A DNA stretch of 33,213 nucleotides from an uncultured Cellvibrionales bacterium. Lineage in GTDB: Bacteria > Pseudomonadota > Gammaproteobacteria > Pseudomonadales > UBA7239. The DNA is taken from NCBI GenBank assembly GCA_937864065.1, contig CALMIC010000151.1, positions 1-33,213 on the forward strand, in the 5' to 3' direction. Below, piece by piece: positions 1 through 9,920 of the stretch; the stretch's first letter is position 1; every line of letters starts with the position of its first letter. The notes beneath the pieces were generated by a model that worked only from the letters and a program-made list of their open reading frames with translations, was not told the origin of the DNA and did no database searches. Position numbers and translations under genes: made by a program.

Positions 1-2
1 AC

Positions 3-320
3 CTTAAAAAAGGCGGTGCTTATGTGCCTGGTATTCGTCCTGGTGAACAAACTGCTCGTTATATTGATAATGTCCTAACTAAGTTGACTGTGATTGGTGC
101 TGCATACATAGCTGTCGTATGCCTTATCCCCCAAGGCCTTGTTATGGCTTTCAATGTGCCGTTCTATCTTGGTGGAACTTCTTTGTTAATTGTCGTTGTT
201 GTCGTCATGGATTTTATGGCTCAGGTTCAGTCACACCTAATGTCGGCGCAGTATGACTCGCTTTTGAAGAAGGCTAACCTTAAAAATTATGGCGCTAGCT
301 CGCTAGCGCCAAAGCGCTGA
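3..320 (+). CDS. secY: Protein translocase subunit SecY, C-terminal part (5' truncated by window)
   Basis: Frame from nt 3 reads [44 protein letters not shown]..., a typical SecY C-terminus. It is followed by rpmJ and the alpha operon. Confidence 0.97.
   Translation, partial: LKKGGAYVPGIRPGEQTARYIDNVLTKLTVIGAAYIAVVCLIPQGLVMAFNVPFYLGGTSLLIVVVVVMDFMAQVQSHLMSAQYDSLLKKANLKNYGASSLAPKR
291..310 (+). repeat. Perfect inverted repeat (8-bp arms, 4-nt loop) at the 3' end of secY
   Basis: GGCGCTAG-CTCG-CTAGCGCC, 30 nt upstream of the rpmJ ATG. Confidence 0.9.
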
Positions 321-340
321 ATTTCGAGAGGATGTGTATT

Positions 341-457
341 ATGAAAGTTCGTGCATCAGTAAAAAAAGTATGTCGTGGCTGTAAATTGGTTAAACGGAAG
401 GGCGTCCTTCGCGTAATTTGCAGTGTCGAACCCCGTCATAAACAGCGTCAGGGTTGA
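341..457 (+). CDS. rpmJ: 50S ribosomal protein L36 (absent from ORF track because of its length)
   Basis: ATG at 341 reads [38 protein letters not shown], 38 aa, with CxxC...C...H. GAGAGGA lies upstream. Confidence 0.96.
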   Translation: MKVRASVKKVCRGCKLVKRKGVLRVICSVEPRHKQRQG

Positions 458-549
458 TTTGAACTCCGGTAGAGGCTAAAATTCGCGCCCCTTGAGGCAT
501 GGCTTGGCTTTGCTGGTATAGGTTATTGATTATTTTGGAGTTTTGGTAA

Positions 550-906
550 ATGGCTCGTATTGCTGGTGTCAATGTGCCTGATAACAAGCACACGGTAATT
601 GCCTTGACATATGTATATGGCATTGGACGTACCCGTGCAAAAAATATTTGTGCCAAAGCAGGCATAGCCGAGACTGTCAAAGTGGGTAGTCTGGATGAGG
701 CTAAGCTCGATGTCCTGCGCGCAGAAGTCGGCAAATATGTCGTCGAGGGTGATTTGAGACGTGAAGTGAGCATGAGCATTAAAAGGCTTATGGATTTGGG
801 TTGTTACCGTGGGCTTCGTCATAGGAAAGGGCTTCCTGTGCGTGGACAGCGCACTAAAACGAATGCCAGGACTCGGAAAGGTCCGCGTAAGGCTATCAAG
901 AAATAA
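550..906 (+). CDS. rpsM: 30S ribosomal protein S13
   Basis: [33 protein letters not shown]...[21 protein letters not shown]. Confidence 0.98.
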   Translation: MARIAGVNVPDNKHTVIALTYVYGIGRTRAKNICAKAGIAETVKVGSLDEAKLDVLRAEVGKYVVEGDLRREVSMSIKRLMDLGCYRGLRHRKGLPVRGQRTKTNARTRKGPRKAIKK

Positions 907-954
907 TCTAGCGTTTCATTGCGCTCTATCAAGTTAGCGAAAGGCGAGAGAAAA

Positions 955-1353
955 ATGGCAAAGCCATCAGCAGCAAGCAGCAAAGCCCGTAAAAAGGTTA
1001 AGAAAACAGTAGTTGATGGGGTGGCGCATATCTACGCATCCTTCAACAATACGATAGTAACTATCACTGATCGTCAGGGTAATACCTTAAGCTGGGCAAC
1101 ATCAGGCGGATCAGGTTTTCGTGGCTCGCGGAAAAGTACTCCCTTTGCTGCCCAGGTTGCTGCTGAAAGGGCGGGCCAGACTGCACTTGAGTATGGGTTG
1201 AAGAATCTTGATGTGGAAGTAAAGGGGCCGGGGCCAGGTCGTGAATCTGCTGTGCGGGCTCTTAATAATTGCGGTTATAAGATCGGCAATATTACTGATG
1301 TAACCCCGATTCCCCACAATGGATGCCGTCCGCCTAAAAAGCGCCGCGTCTAA
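955..1353 (+). CDS. rpsK: 30S ribosomal protein S11 (start placed at 955, not 919)
   Basis: [52 protein letters not shown]...CRPPKKRRV. Confidence 0.97.
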   Translation: MAKPSAASSKARKKVKKTVVDGVAHIYASFNNTIVTITDRQGNTLSWATSGGSGFRGSRKSTPFAAQVAAERAGQTALEYGLKNLDVEVKGPGPGRESAVRALNNCGYKIGNITDVTPIPHNGCRPPKKRRV

Positions 1354-1385
1354 TATTTATCTGAATTTACGAGGCCCAATTCAAG

Positions 1386-2006
1386 ATGGCTAGATATATC
1401 GGACCAAAGTGCAAGCTGTCGCGCCGCGAGGGCACCGATCTGATGCTCAAAAGTGGTGTGAGACCGCTTGAATCAAAATGTAAGGTCGAGACGGCGCCAG
1501 GGCAGCACGGTCAACGCAGGGGCAGGCTGTCTGATTATGGCGTTCAGCTACGTGAGAAGCAGAAGGTTCGCCGTATTTATGGTGTTCTTGAGAAGCAGTT
1601 TCGCAGCTACTATGCAGAGGCGGCGCGTCGCAAGGGCAATACGGGTGAAAATTTACTGCGCTTGCTCGAATGCCGCCTGGATAATGTTGTCTACAGGCTT
1701 GGCTTTGGAGCTACGCGTGCTGAAGCACGGCAGCTGGTTTCGCATAAAGCCATTTCTGTAAATGGCAGTACTGTTAATGTTCCCTCTTATCAAATCAAAG
1801 CAGGTGATGTCGTATCTGTAAGGGAGAAATGCAAGAACCAGTTGCGCATCCAGTCGGCCATGGCAATAGCTGCTCAGCGCGGACAGTCGGATTGGTTGGA
1901 ACTGAATACGGCCAAGATGGAAGGGCATTTGAAGCGCGTTCCTGATCGTAGTGATCTCTCCTCGGAAATCAACGAAAGCTTGATTGTCGAACTGTACTCG
2001 AAATAA
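1386..2006 (+). CDS. rpsD: 30S ribosomal protein S4
   Basis: [33 protein letters not shown]...; 206 aa; alpha-operon position. Confidence 0.98.
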   Translation: MARYIGPKCKLSRREGTDLMLKSGVRPLESKCKVETAPGQHGQRRGRLSDYGVQLREKQKVRRIYGVLEKQFRSYYAEAARRKGNTGENLLRLLECRLDNVVYRLGFGATRAEARQLVSHKAISVNGSTVNVPSYQIKAGDVVSVREKCKNQLRIQSAMAIAAQRGQSDWLELNTAKMEGHLKRVPDRSDLSSEINESLIVELYSK

Positions 2007-2022
2007 TTCTTGGGACATTGAT

Positions 2023-3030
2023 ATGAAAAGTTCTGCTAATGAACTGTTAACGCCGCGTCATATAGATGTTCAGCAGGTATCGCCAACGCGTGCGAAAGTT
2101 GTATTGGAGCCTTTGGAGCGTGGCTTTGGTCATACTTTAGGCAATGCCTTGCGCAGGATCCTTCTTTCTTCAATGCCAGGCTGTGCAATTGTTGAAGCTG
2201 AAATCGAAGGCGTGTTGCATGAATACAGTGCGATAACCGGTGTTCAGGAAGATGTGATTGAGATCTTGCTCAATCTTAAGGGGATTGCTGTGGTAATGCA
2301 TGGCAACAAGGATCGTGCTGTCATGGTCCTGAATAAAAAGGGCGCTGGAGTTGTGACGGCTGGTGATATTCAGGCGGATGGCGATATTGAAATCAAGAAT
2401 CCTGATCATGTGATTTGTCACATTAACAGTAATTCAGCTTCTATTAATATGCGTCTGGCGGTCGCGCGTGGTCGTGGTTATCAACCGGCGGATGTCCGTG
2501 CTGCAGATGAAGAAGAAAACCGCACAATCGGGCGACTGCAGCTTGATGCTTCATTCAGTCCTGTGATTCGTATTGCTTATGTTGTAGAAAGTGCTCGCGT
2601 TGAGCAGCGCACTGACCTTGATAAGCTTATTATTGATATGGAGACGAATGGCACGATCAATCCTGAGGAGGCTATCCGTCGTGCTGCAACGATTTTGCAG
2701 CAGCAGTTGGCTGTGTTCGTGGATCTGGAAAGTGAGAAGGAGTCTCGTCCCGTCAAGCAGCAAGATGAAATCGATCCGGTATTGCTCCGTCCAGTCGACG
2801 ACCTTGAGTTGACCGTCAGGTCAGCAAACTGCCTTAAGGCTGAGAATATTTACTACATAGGCGATCTCATTCAGCGTACTGAAGTTGAATTGTTGAAAAC
2901 CCCGAACCTTGGTAAGAAGTCACTCACTGAAATCAAGGACATTCTGGCCTCCCGGGGATTGTCTCTTGGAATGCGTCTTGAGAACTGGCCGCCAGCCAGT
3001 CTCCGTGGCGAGGACAGGGCTTCGGCTTGA
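2023..3030 (+). CDS. rpoA: DNA-directed RNA polymerase subunit alpha (start placed at 2023)
   Basis: [42 protein letters not shown]...; C-terminal domain [32 protein letters not shown]. Confidence 0.98.
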   Translation: MKSSANELLTPRHIDVQQVSPTRAKVVLEPLERGFGHTLGNALRRILLSSMPGCAIVEAEIEGVLHEYSAITGVQEDVIEILLNLKGIAVVMHGNKDRAVMVLNKKGAGVVTAGDIQADGDIEIKNPDHVICHINSNSASINMRLAVARGRGYQPADVRAADEEENRTIGRLQLDASFSPVIRIAYVVESARVEQRTDLDKLIIDMETNGTINPEEAIRRAATILQQQLAVFVDLESEKESRPVKQQDEIDPVLLRPVDDLELTVRSANCLKAENIYYIGDLIQRTEVELLKTPNLGKKSLTEIKDILASRGLSLGMRLENWPPASLRGEDRASA

Positions 3031-3074
3031 ATTGATCTCTTTTTGAATTAAAGAATTTGTAAAGGTAACCTGAT

Positions 3075-3485
3075 ATGCGCCACAGACTGAGCGGCCGACA
3101 ATTAAACCGCACAAGCTCGCACCGTACTGCGATGTTCCGCAATATGGCAGCATCTTTGCTAGAGCATGAGATTATCAAAACAACTCTGCCAAAGGCAAAA
3201 GAGTTGCGTCGGGTTGCGGAGCCCTTGATTACCCTGGGTAAAAAAGACACCGTGGCTAATCGCCGGTTGGCTTTCAATCGGCTGCGCAGCAAGTCTGCTG
3301 TTGGCAAGCTGTTTTCTGAGATTGGTCCGCGCTATGAGGCTCGTCCCGGTGGCTATCTGCGTATTGTCAAATGCGGATTCCGCCCAGGTGACAATGCACC
3401 GATGGCATATGTTGAACTCGTAAATCGCCCGGAAAAAGTTCGTGCATCGGAAGTTGTAAATACTGAAGATGCTGCATCTGAGTAA
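3075..3485 (+). CDS. rplQ: 50S ribosomal protein L17
   Basis: [54 protein letters not shown]. Confidence 0.97.
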   Translation: MRHRLSGRQLNRTSSHRTAMFRNMAASLLEHEIIKTTLPKAKELRRVAEPLITLGKKDTVANRRLAFNRLRSKSAVGKLFSEIGPRYEARPGGYLRIVKCGFRPGDNAPMAYVELVNRPEKVRASEVVNTEDAASE

Positions 3486-3504
3486 TTTTGATTGATAATT
3501 TTAT

Positions 3505-3530
3505 ACACCGGGCTTGCCCGGTGTTTTTGT
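3505..3530 (+). terminator. Rho-independent terminator of the alpha operon
   Basis: ACACCGGG-CTTG-CCCGGTGT followed by TTTTG, 20 bp after the rplQ stop. Confidence 0.85.
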
Positions 3531-3567
3531 TTCTAGCATTGTCTTTTTGTCAGAGGGGATTGCCATT

Positions 3568-4746
3568 ATGAAATCATTTCACCCGCCAGTGCGTACTTTG
3601 ATGGGCCCAGGTCCTTCTGATGTAAGTCCTAGAGTTCTTGAGGCAATGGCAAGGCCAACAATTGGGCATCTTGATCCCTTGTTTGTCCAATTGATGGATG
3701 AAATCAAAACGCTGACACAGTATGTATTCCAGACCGAGAACAGGCTCACTTTGCCGATTTCTGCACCGGGTTCCGCTGGCATGGAAGCGGCTTTCGTAAA
3801 TCTCGTCCAGCCAGGGGACAAGGTCATTGTCTGCCAGAATGGCGTTTTTGGTGGCCGGATGAAGGAAAATGTCGAGCGCTGTGGCGGGAATGCTGTCATG
3901 GTGGAAGACCCTTGGGGCAGGGCGGTGGATCCACAAAAGGTTGAAGATGCACTGAAGGCAAATCCTGATGCCAAGATTGTGGCATTTGTCCATGCTGAAA
4001 CTTCTACCGGGGCTCTGTCGGATGCAAAAAACATTTGTGCAATTGCAAGAAAGTACAATTGCCTGACGATTGTTGATGCGGTGACTTCGTTGGCAGGAAG
4101 CGAATTGCTTGTCGATGAATGGGGTATTGACGCTATTTATTCAGGAACACAGAAGTGCCTGTCATGTACTCCTGGCTTGTCGCCGGTCAGTTTCAGTGAT
4201 CGGGCCGTTGAGGTTATTGCAAACCGCAACACGAAAGTGCAAAGCTGGTTCCTCGATATGAACCTGGTGATGGGCTACTGGGGCGGCGGAGTAAAAAGGG
4301 CATATCACCATACAGCCCCGATCAATGCACTCTATGCCTTGCATGAAGCGTTGGTGATGGTGAAGGAGGAACGGCTGGAAAATGCCTGGGCGCGCCATAC
4401 CTATCACCACAAGGCGTTGGCTGCAGGAATTGAGGCAATGGGGCTGCAGTTCGTAGTGCCTTCATCAGAGCGTCTGCCGCAACTGAATGCCGTGACAGTG
4501 CCTGAAGGTGTTGATGAAGCGGCCGTACGTAAATTGTTGCTGGATCAGTACAGCCTTGAGATCGGTGCTGGTCTGGGTGCCCTGGCAGGCAAGGTCTGGC
4601 GTATCGGTTTGATGGGATTTGCCTGCAACCAGAAGAATGTATTGTTCTGCCTCGGCGCTCTGGATTCAGTCCTGACAGCCATGAAGGCACCTATCCAGTC
4701 CGGAAAGGCCGTCAATGCAGCAATGGCGGTTTACGCACAGGGCTGA
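3568..4746 (+). CDS. Class V aminotransferase, alanine/serine-glyoxylate aminotransferase-like
   Basis: MGPGPSDVSPRVLEAMARPTIGHLDPLF...; PLP lysine region YSGTQKCLSCTPGLSPVSFS; HHTAPINALYALHEAL. Confidence 0.9.
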   Translation: MKSFHPPVRTLMGPGPSDVSPRVLEAMARPTIGHLDPLFVQLMDEIKTLTQYVFQTENRLTLPISAPGSAGMEAAFVNLVQPGDKVIVCQNGVFGGRMKENVERCGGNAVMVEDPWGRAVDPQKVEDALKANPDAKIVAFVHAETSTGALSDAKNICAIARKYNCLTIVDAVTSLAGSELLVDEWGIDAIYSGTQKCLSCTPGLSPVSFSDRAVEVIANRNTKVQSWFLDMNLVMGYWGGGVKRAYHHTAPINALYALHEALVMVKEERLENAWARHTYHHKALAAGIEAMGLQFVVPSSERLPQLNAVTVPEGVDEAAVRKLLLDQYSLEIGAGLGALAGKVWRIGLMGFACNQKNVLFCLGALDSVLTAMKAPIQSGKAVNAAMAVYAQG

Positions 4747-4764
4747 TTTCAATTCAAGCATTGT

Positions 4765-4792
4765 AAAAAAGGCACCTTTTGGTGCCTTTTTT
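4765..4792. terminator. Symmetric (probably bidirectional) intrinsic terminator between convergent genes
   Basis: AAAAAAGGCACC-TTTT-GGTGCCTTTTTT, a perfect inverted repeat between 3568-4746(+) and 4823-5296(-). Confidence 0.88.
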
Positions 4793-4822
4793 ATTTGGGT
4801 GATTTTTACTGGCGGCGTTATT

Positions 4823-5296
4823 TCATGCGTCAGAATAAGCATCAGCACTGCCTGGTGGTTTTGCCGGGACTTCTTCGCGCAGGCCATAGGCTTCATTGAG
4901 TGTGCCAAGGTTTCCCTTTTTGGGCGCGTAATCCAATGGAGGATTGATAACAGCCCCCTCTCCCAGAATAGGGGTGGCTTTGATGTCGCCCAGCATGACA
5001 GGTTGGATATCGATATGGCCGATTTGCTGAGCGCTGGAGGCGAGGTAATCGTGCAGGTCACGATAGTCGCGTGTCAATTTACTGACCAGTGCAGCTGTGT
5101 GGTTAAAGTGCTCGGTGACCTGAGCCTGCTGCCGCTGGAGCTTTTGCTCGGCTTCTTGCAGTCTTGACTCGAGAGTTTGCCTGCTCTGGGGTCTAGCAAA
5201 ACGCCAGGCCAGCAATGCGCCGAGCAGTATGCCTATGACGCCGCTGCTCAGGGCGACGAGAATGATGTTGGGGTAGTTCTCCACGGCATGCTCCAT
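4823..5296 (-). CDS. zapG: YhcB/DUF1043-family (ZapG-like) membrane-anchored coiled-coil protein
   Basis: N-terminal TM segment (IILVALSSGVIGILLGALLAWRF), then a coiled coil, then HFNHTAALVSKLTRDYRDLHDYLASSAQQI. Confidence 0.82.
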   Translation of the reverse strand: MEHAVENYPNIILVALSSGVIGILLGALLAWRFARPQSRQTLESRLQEAEQKLQRQQAQVTEHFNHTAALVSKLTRDYRDLHDYLASSAQQIGHIDIQPVMLGDIKATPILGEGAVINPPLDYAPKKGNLGTLNEAYGLREEVPAKPPGSADAYSDA

Positions 5297-5365
5297 TGGT
5301 GCTTGTTAGCATAGAGAGCATAATGCAATCCGATGCACTGGGCAAAAATCCGGCGGGGTAAGTCA

Positions 5366-6031
5366 ATGCAATCTTCCCGACTATTGCCGCCAGGCTGGAT
5401 GAATGGGGGCGAGGGCCGGTTTCTGCTTCCGGGACCAGTAGGCGAGATGGAGATCCTGGTAAATGGTGTGCAGGCTGTGCGCGGTGTTAGTCTGCTATGC
5501 CACCCGCACCCGCTCTATGGCGGCTCAATGGACAACAAAGTGGTCTTTACGCTGGCCAGGGCATTGCGGGACAGGGGCTATGTGGCTGTGCGCTTCAATT
5601 TCCGTGGTGTCGGTGCGAGTGTTGGTGAGCATGATGGTGGTGTCGGTGAAATGGACGACGCCTACTGGCTGTTGCAGCTCATGGGTACTGCTGCATCGGG
5701 TCTGCCAGTAATACTTGCCGGCTTTTCCTTTGGCGCAGCCATTGCGGCTCGTCTGGCCTGTCGACAAGAAACTGCTGCTGTCGTGCTGGTGGCGCCCCCT
5801 GTGCCGCAATACGGCTTGCATTCAATCAGGTCAATACCTGCCCCGGTACTACTGTTGCAAGCAGATGACGATGATGTGGTAGATACCAACGCTATGAATC
5901 AATGGTGGCAGGCATTGTCAGCGCCGGAAAAAGTATTGCGACGATGGGATCAAGGTGGCCATTTCTTTCACGGCCATTTGCCGGAACTGAAAACGGCCGT
6001 GAATGATTTCCTGTCATTGCTGGGTTGCTGA
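5366..6031 (+). CDS. Alpha/beta hydrolase
   Basis: LLCHPHPLYGGSMDNKVVFTLARALRDRGYVAVRFNFRGVGAS...ILAGFSFGAAIAARLA...GGHFFHGHLPELK; start codon uncertain. Confidence 0.85.
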   Translation: MQSSRLLPPGWMNGGEGRFLLPGPVGEMEILVNGVQAVRGVSLLCHPHPLYGGSMDNKVVFTLARALRDRGYVAVRFNFRGVGASVGEHDGGVGEMDDAYWLLQLMGTAASGLPVILAGFSFGAAIAARLACRQETAAVVLVAPPVPQYGLHSIRSIPAPVLLLQADDDDVVDTNAMNQWWQALSAPEKVLRRWDQGGHFFHGHLPELKTAVNDFLSLLGC

Positions 6032-8518
6032 CTCGCGCAGTATGCTCAGCGGTGGAATGACCACGGTGCGGTAGCAGAAGGCGATACCGACGGTGGTCAC
6101 TAGTGCAGTAGTTGCAGCCGGCACCAGAATCCAGATCTCCGGATGAAAAAAATATTCCATGCGGAACATGCGTGTCTGCAGGATCCAGGCGGTGAGTTCG
6201 GCGCCGCATGCTGCCAGCAGCCCGGCGATGAGACCGATACAGAAAAATTCAACAGCAAGTGCACCAAGGATGCGCTTCCTGCCTGCACCGAGGGTGCGCA
6301 GCAGGGCGCTCTCGTGCAGCCGTTGGTCGATGCTCGCCCTGAGGCATGCAAGCAGCACGAGCAGGCCTGCAGCCAGCACCAGCACAAGGATGACTTCGAC
6401 GGCGAGGCTGGCGCGTTGCACGATAGCCTGGATGCGCACTATCAGGTCGTCGACGGGATATGCTGTAACCGAAGGATAATGGCGCAACAGTTTACTCAGT
6501 GCCGCTTCTTGCTGTTCGGTGCGGTACACGCTGGTCATCCAGGTGGCATTGAAAGACTCCAGTACGCCCGGGCCGAACAGGAAGTAGAAGTTTGGCGTCA
6601 TCCTGTCCCAGTCCAGTGAGCGGATACTGGCGATTCTCGCAGGCAATCGCGCCGAGCCGATGGTGAATACCAACTGGTCACCGACATTCACCTTGAGGCG
6701 CTTTGCCAGCCCCTGTTCAACCGAGACTGGCGCGAGGCCGTCTTCCGACTCGCCAGGCCATGTGCCGGTCACAACCACATTCTCTGGCGGAAGCTCGCTG
6801 GCCCAGCTGAGGTTCAGTTCGCGGTATACCTCGCTGACCTTTTCGTCGAACAGCTCTGTGGCCGGCTGGCCGTTGATCTCCGATAGACGCCCGCGCACCA
6901 TCGGGTAAATGTCAGTGATCGAGAGCTGGATACTGGTAAGGTCGCGGCGCAATGGTTCGACATCCTGCGAAGCGATATTGATCAGGAAAACATTCGGTGC
7001 GCCCGGCGGAATCTGCATCCGCCATTCATCCAGCAGTGAGCCACGCAAGAGCACCATGACTGCCAGCAGCATGAAGCCGGTGCCAAAAACGACGACTTGC
7101 AGCAGGGATAACCAGCGACGGCGCAGCACATTGGCCATGCCGAGCCGCCAGATGCTGCCGGCACGGGTGCCGATGGCGCGCCCTGCCTGCAAAAGCAGGG
7201 CGCCCAGTGTTGCGGCAGGGAGCAGCAGGGCGAGCATGCCCGCCATGAGTGTCGCCACCAGTTTGGCGTCCTGGCTGTAAAGCCAGAGCACTGCCGCAAT
7301 GCCGGGTAGCGCGAGCCAGAGCGTGCGGCCGTAAACAAAACTGTCGACGGTGTCGCTGCGCAACACGCGCCACGGTGGCACACCCTGTAGACGCCAGAAC
7401 GCTGGCCAGACAAAACAGAGCAGGCAGATCAGGCCGGTTGCTGCACCCATCGCCAGCGGCATCGGGCCGGCGGCAGGCAGTGCTGCCGGGATCCAGTCGG
7501 CCATGACCGTGATGAAGGCAAACTGCAACAGGTAGCCTAGGGCTGCGCCGGTCGCAGTGGCAAGCAACCACAAGCCGGCCATCTGCCCGGCGAGAAGGCC
7601 CAGCACCTGCCCCCGGGTCGCGCCGAGGGTTTTCAGCACGGCGATCATGTCAGTATGCCGGGCGCAATAACGCTGCGCGGCGAAACCCGCTGCCAGCGCA
7701 GCTAGCAGCACGCCGAGACTGCCGGAGAGACGCAAGAACAGGGCAGCTTTATCCAGTGCCCCGGCGATACCGGGCTGGTTGTCCTCCAGGCTAATGACCT
7801 TGGCTTTCTTGCCGAGCTGGGGTGTCAGCCAGGCGAAATACTGGTCCAGTGACGCGCGTTCGCCAGTGAACAGGTAGCGATATTCGACGCGACTGCCGGG
7901 CATGACCAGACCGGTGGCTGGCAAATCGCCATCGTGGATCATTGTGCGGGCACCCATGCCGTAGAAACTGCTGCCAGCATCCCCTTCACGAGTCAGTACG
8001 CGTTCGACGATGAAGCTGGCCTGCCCGATGTCGATGCGGTCACCAAGCCGGATATCGAGCTGGGCGAGGATATTGGCATCGACCCAGGCGTTGCCGGGTG
8101 CCGGGCCATGGCGAACGGACGCGGAATGGTTGGCAGCATCGCGGGTTTCCAGCTCACCGCGTTGCGGGTAGCCATCGGAAACCGCTTTCAGCGCGGACAA
8201 GGTGCTGCGTTCGCCGCTGCTGTCAGTGGTCGGGTAGACCATCGTCGGGAACAGGGCTGTGCGGGCAAAACCCAGGCCATGGCGGCTGGCTTCAGCGAGA
8301 TAGTCTGGGGCGAGGGGTTCGCTCAGCTGCAGCACGCGGTCAGCACCCAGGTAACTGCTCGCTTCGCCGACCAGCGCTTTCTGCAGGCGCTCGGCAAACA
8401 GGCTGATACCGGTAACCATGGCGACACCCAGCACCAGCGCGGCAAACAAAAGGCCAAGCTCTCCGCCCCGCCATTCCCTGCCCAGCATCCGCCAGGCCAT
8501 CGGCATGCGCAGCGTCAC
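6014..8518 (-). CDS. FtsX-like ABC transporter permease, YbbP type; proposed GTG start at 8518
   Basis: Long multi-TM protein with paired FtsX-like segments (LKTLGATRGQVLGLLAGQMAGLWLLA; LLRTLGAGRKRILGALAVEFFCIGLIAGL). The GTG overlaps the stop of the upstream ATPase gene (GTGA). Confidence 0.88.
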   Translation of the reverse strand: MTLRMPMAWRMLGREWRGGELGLLFAALVLGVAMVTGISLFAERLQKALVGEASSYLGADRVLQLSEPLAPDYLAEASRHGLGFARTALFPTMVYPTTDSSGERSTLSALKAVSDGYPQRGELETRDAANHSASVRHGPAPGNAWVDANILAQLDIRLGDRIDIGQASFIVERVLTREGDAGSSFYGMGARTMIHDGDLPATGLVMPGSRVEYRYLFTGERASLDQYFAWLTPQLGKKAKVISLEDNQPGIAGALDKAALFLRLSGSLGVLLAALAAGFAAQRYCARHTDMIAVLKTLGATRGQVLGLLAGQMAGLWLLATATGAALGYLLQFAFITVMADWIPAALPAAGPMPLAMGAATGLICLLCFVWPAFWRLQGVPPWRVLRSDTVDSFVYGRTLWLALPGIAAVLWLYSQDAKLVATLMAGMLALLLPAATLGALLLQAGRAIGTRAGSIWRLGMANVLRRRWLSLLQVVVFGTGFMLLAVMVLLRGSLLDEWRMQIPPGAPNVFLINIASQDVEPLRRDLTSIQLSITDIYPMVRGRLSEINGQPATELFDEKVSEVYRELNLSWASELPPENVVVTGTWPGESEDGLAPVSVEQGLAKRLKVNVGDQLVFTIGSARLPARIASIRSLDWDRMTPNFYFLFGPGVLESFNATWMTSVYRTEQQEAALSKLLRHYPSVTAYPVDDLIVRIQAIVQRASLAVEVILVLVLAAGLLVLLACLRASIDQRLHESALLRTLGAGRKRILGALAVEFFCIGLIAGLLAACGAELTAWILQTRMFRMEYFFHPEIWILVPAATTALVTTVGIAFCYRTVVIPPLSILRESATQQ

Positions 8519-9228
8519 GGCAGCGACTCCTCGGCGAGACGGCCGCCTTCCATGCGCAGCCGGCGCTGGCAACGTGCAGCCAGCCGCTCGTCGTGGGTGA
8601 CGAGTACCAGGGTGGCCCCACTGTTGCGGTTCAGGGCAAAGAGCAGCTCGACAACCTGGTTGGCGGTCTCGGCATCGAGGTTGCCGGTCGGCTCGTCAGC
8701 GAACAGGATGGCGGGCAGTCCGGCAAAGGCGCGGGCTATGGCAACCCGTTGCTGCTCACCGCCCGACAGGGTGCGGGGATAATGATGCAGCCGCGTGGCA
8801 AGCCCCACGCGCTGCAGGAATTCACTGGCGCGTTGCTGGCACTCGTCGACCGGGATGCCGCCGCGCAATTCAAGTGGCAGCATCACGTTTTCCAGTGCGG
8901 TCAGGGAGGGCAGCAGCTGGAAATTCTGGAACACAAAGCCGACTTTCTCGGCGCGCAGCCGGGCTTTCTGCTCTTCATCAAGCGAAGTCAGGGACTGGCC
9001 GTCAAGGGCAATGTCGCCACGGCTGGGAACATCCAGCCCGGCCAGCAGTCCCAGCAGTGTCGATTTGCCGGAACCCGATGTGCCGACTATGGCAATGCTT
9101 TCGCCGGCAGCGACCGTGAGGTTGATGTCATGCAACAACGTCAATTCACCGGCCGGCGTACTGACAGTCTTGCCGAGGCCTGCCGCCGTCAGGGCAGGGG
9201 TCGCAGCACGATTCAAGGCATTGTTCAT
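8515..9228 (-). CDS. ybbA: ABC transporter ATP-binding protein, YbbA/LolD type
   Basis: Walker A IVGTSGSGKSTLLGLLAGLD; signature LSGGEQQRVAIARAFAGLPAILFADEPTGNLD. Confidence 0.93.
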   Translation of the reverse strand: MNNALNRAATPALTAAGLGKTVSTPAGELTLLHDINLTVAAGESIAIVGTSGSGKSTLLGLLAGLDVPSRGDIALDGQSLTSLDEEQKARLRAEKVGFVFQNFQLLPSLTALENVMLPLELRGGIPVDECQQRASEFLQRVGLATRLHHYPRTLSGGEQQRVAIARAFAGLPAILFADEPTGNLDAETANQVVELLFALNRNSGATLVLVTHDERLAARCQRRLRMEGGRLAEESLP

Positions 9229-9308
9229 CCGTATTGCACTCCATACCAACACGCAGGGCCGTCAGCTACTATAGGGGCGAACCCCGAGCCAGCCATTAGG
9301 TAATTGTC

Positions 9309-9920
9309 GTGTTTGTCATCCAGCGCTTGCGCGTATTGCTCTCCTCTGCAGCTTTGCTGTTGCTTGCGCTGCCGGCACAGTCCGCCACGGTACTGGTTTT
9401 TGGTGACAGCCTCAGTGCCGCTTACGGCTTGCGCCAGGAAGAAGGCTGGGTTCATCTGCTGCAGCAGGAACTGCCGCAGCACCGTTTCATCAATGCCTCG
9501 ATCAGTGGCGAAACGACCGGCAATGGTTTGGCGCGCTTGCCGGAAGCGCTGGCGCTGCACAAGCCCGATGTGCTGGTGCTGGAGTTGGGTGCGAATGATG
9601 GCTTGCGCGGCTTTCCCTTGCACACTGTCGAGAAAAACCTGCAGGCGATGATCGAACACGGTCTGGCGGCCAATTGCCGGATCCTGCTGTTGGGTATCCG
9701 TATCCCGCCGAATTACGGGCCGCGTTACACCGAGCAGTTTGCGGCGATCTACACGAAACTGGCCGAGCGCAACCGCATCGCTGTCGTGCCGTTTTTCCTG
9801 CATGCGATTGCCGGGGATTCCGTGCATTTCCAGTCTGACACGATTCACCCGACAGCAGCGGCGCAGCCGCAGATTCTGGCGACCGTGCGCCCGGCGCTGG
9901 AACCACTCCTGGAGCCCTGA
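9309..9920 (+). CDS. tesA: GDSL/SGNH arylesterase / acyl-CoA thioesterase I-like, exported
   Basis: Signal peptide, VLVFGDSLSAAYGL..., LVLELGANDGLRG, DTIHPTAAAQ; divergent from ybbA as in E. coli. Confidence 0.93.
   Translation: MFVIQRLRVLLSSAALLLLALPAQSATVLVFGDSLSAAYGLRQEEGWVHLLQQELPQHRFINASISGETTGNGLARLPEALALHKPDVLVLELGANDGLRGFPLHTVEKNLQAMIEHGLAANCRILLLGIRIPPNYGPRYTEQFAAIYTKLAERNRIAVVPFFLHAIAGDSVHFQSDTIHPTAAAQPQILATVRPALEPLLEP

Noticed and set aside
7934-8782. 282-aa + strand ORF
   Set aside because: Antisense to the well-supported ABC permease and ATPase genes. No recognisable domain.
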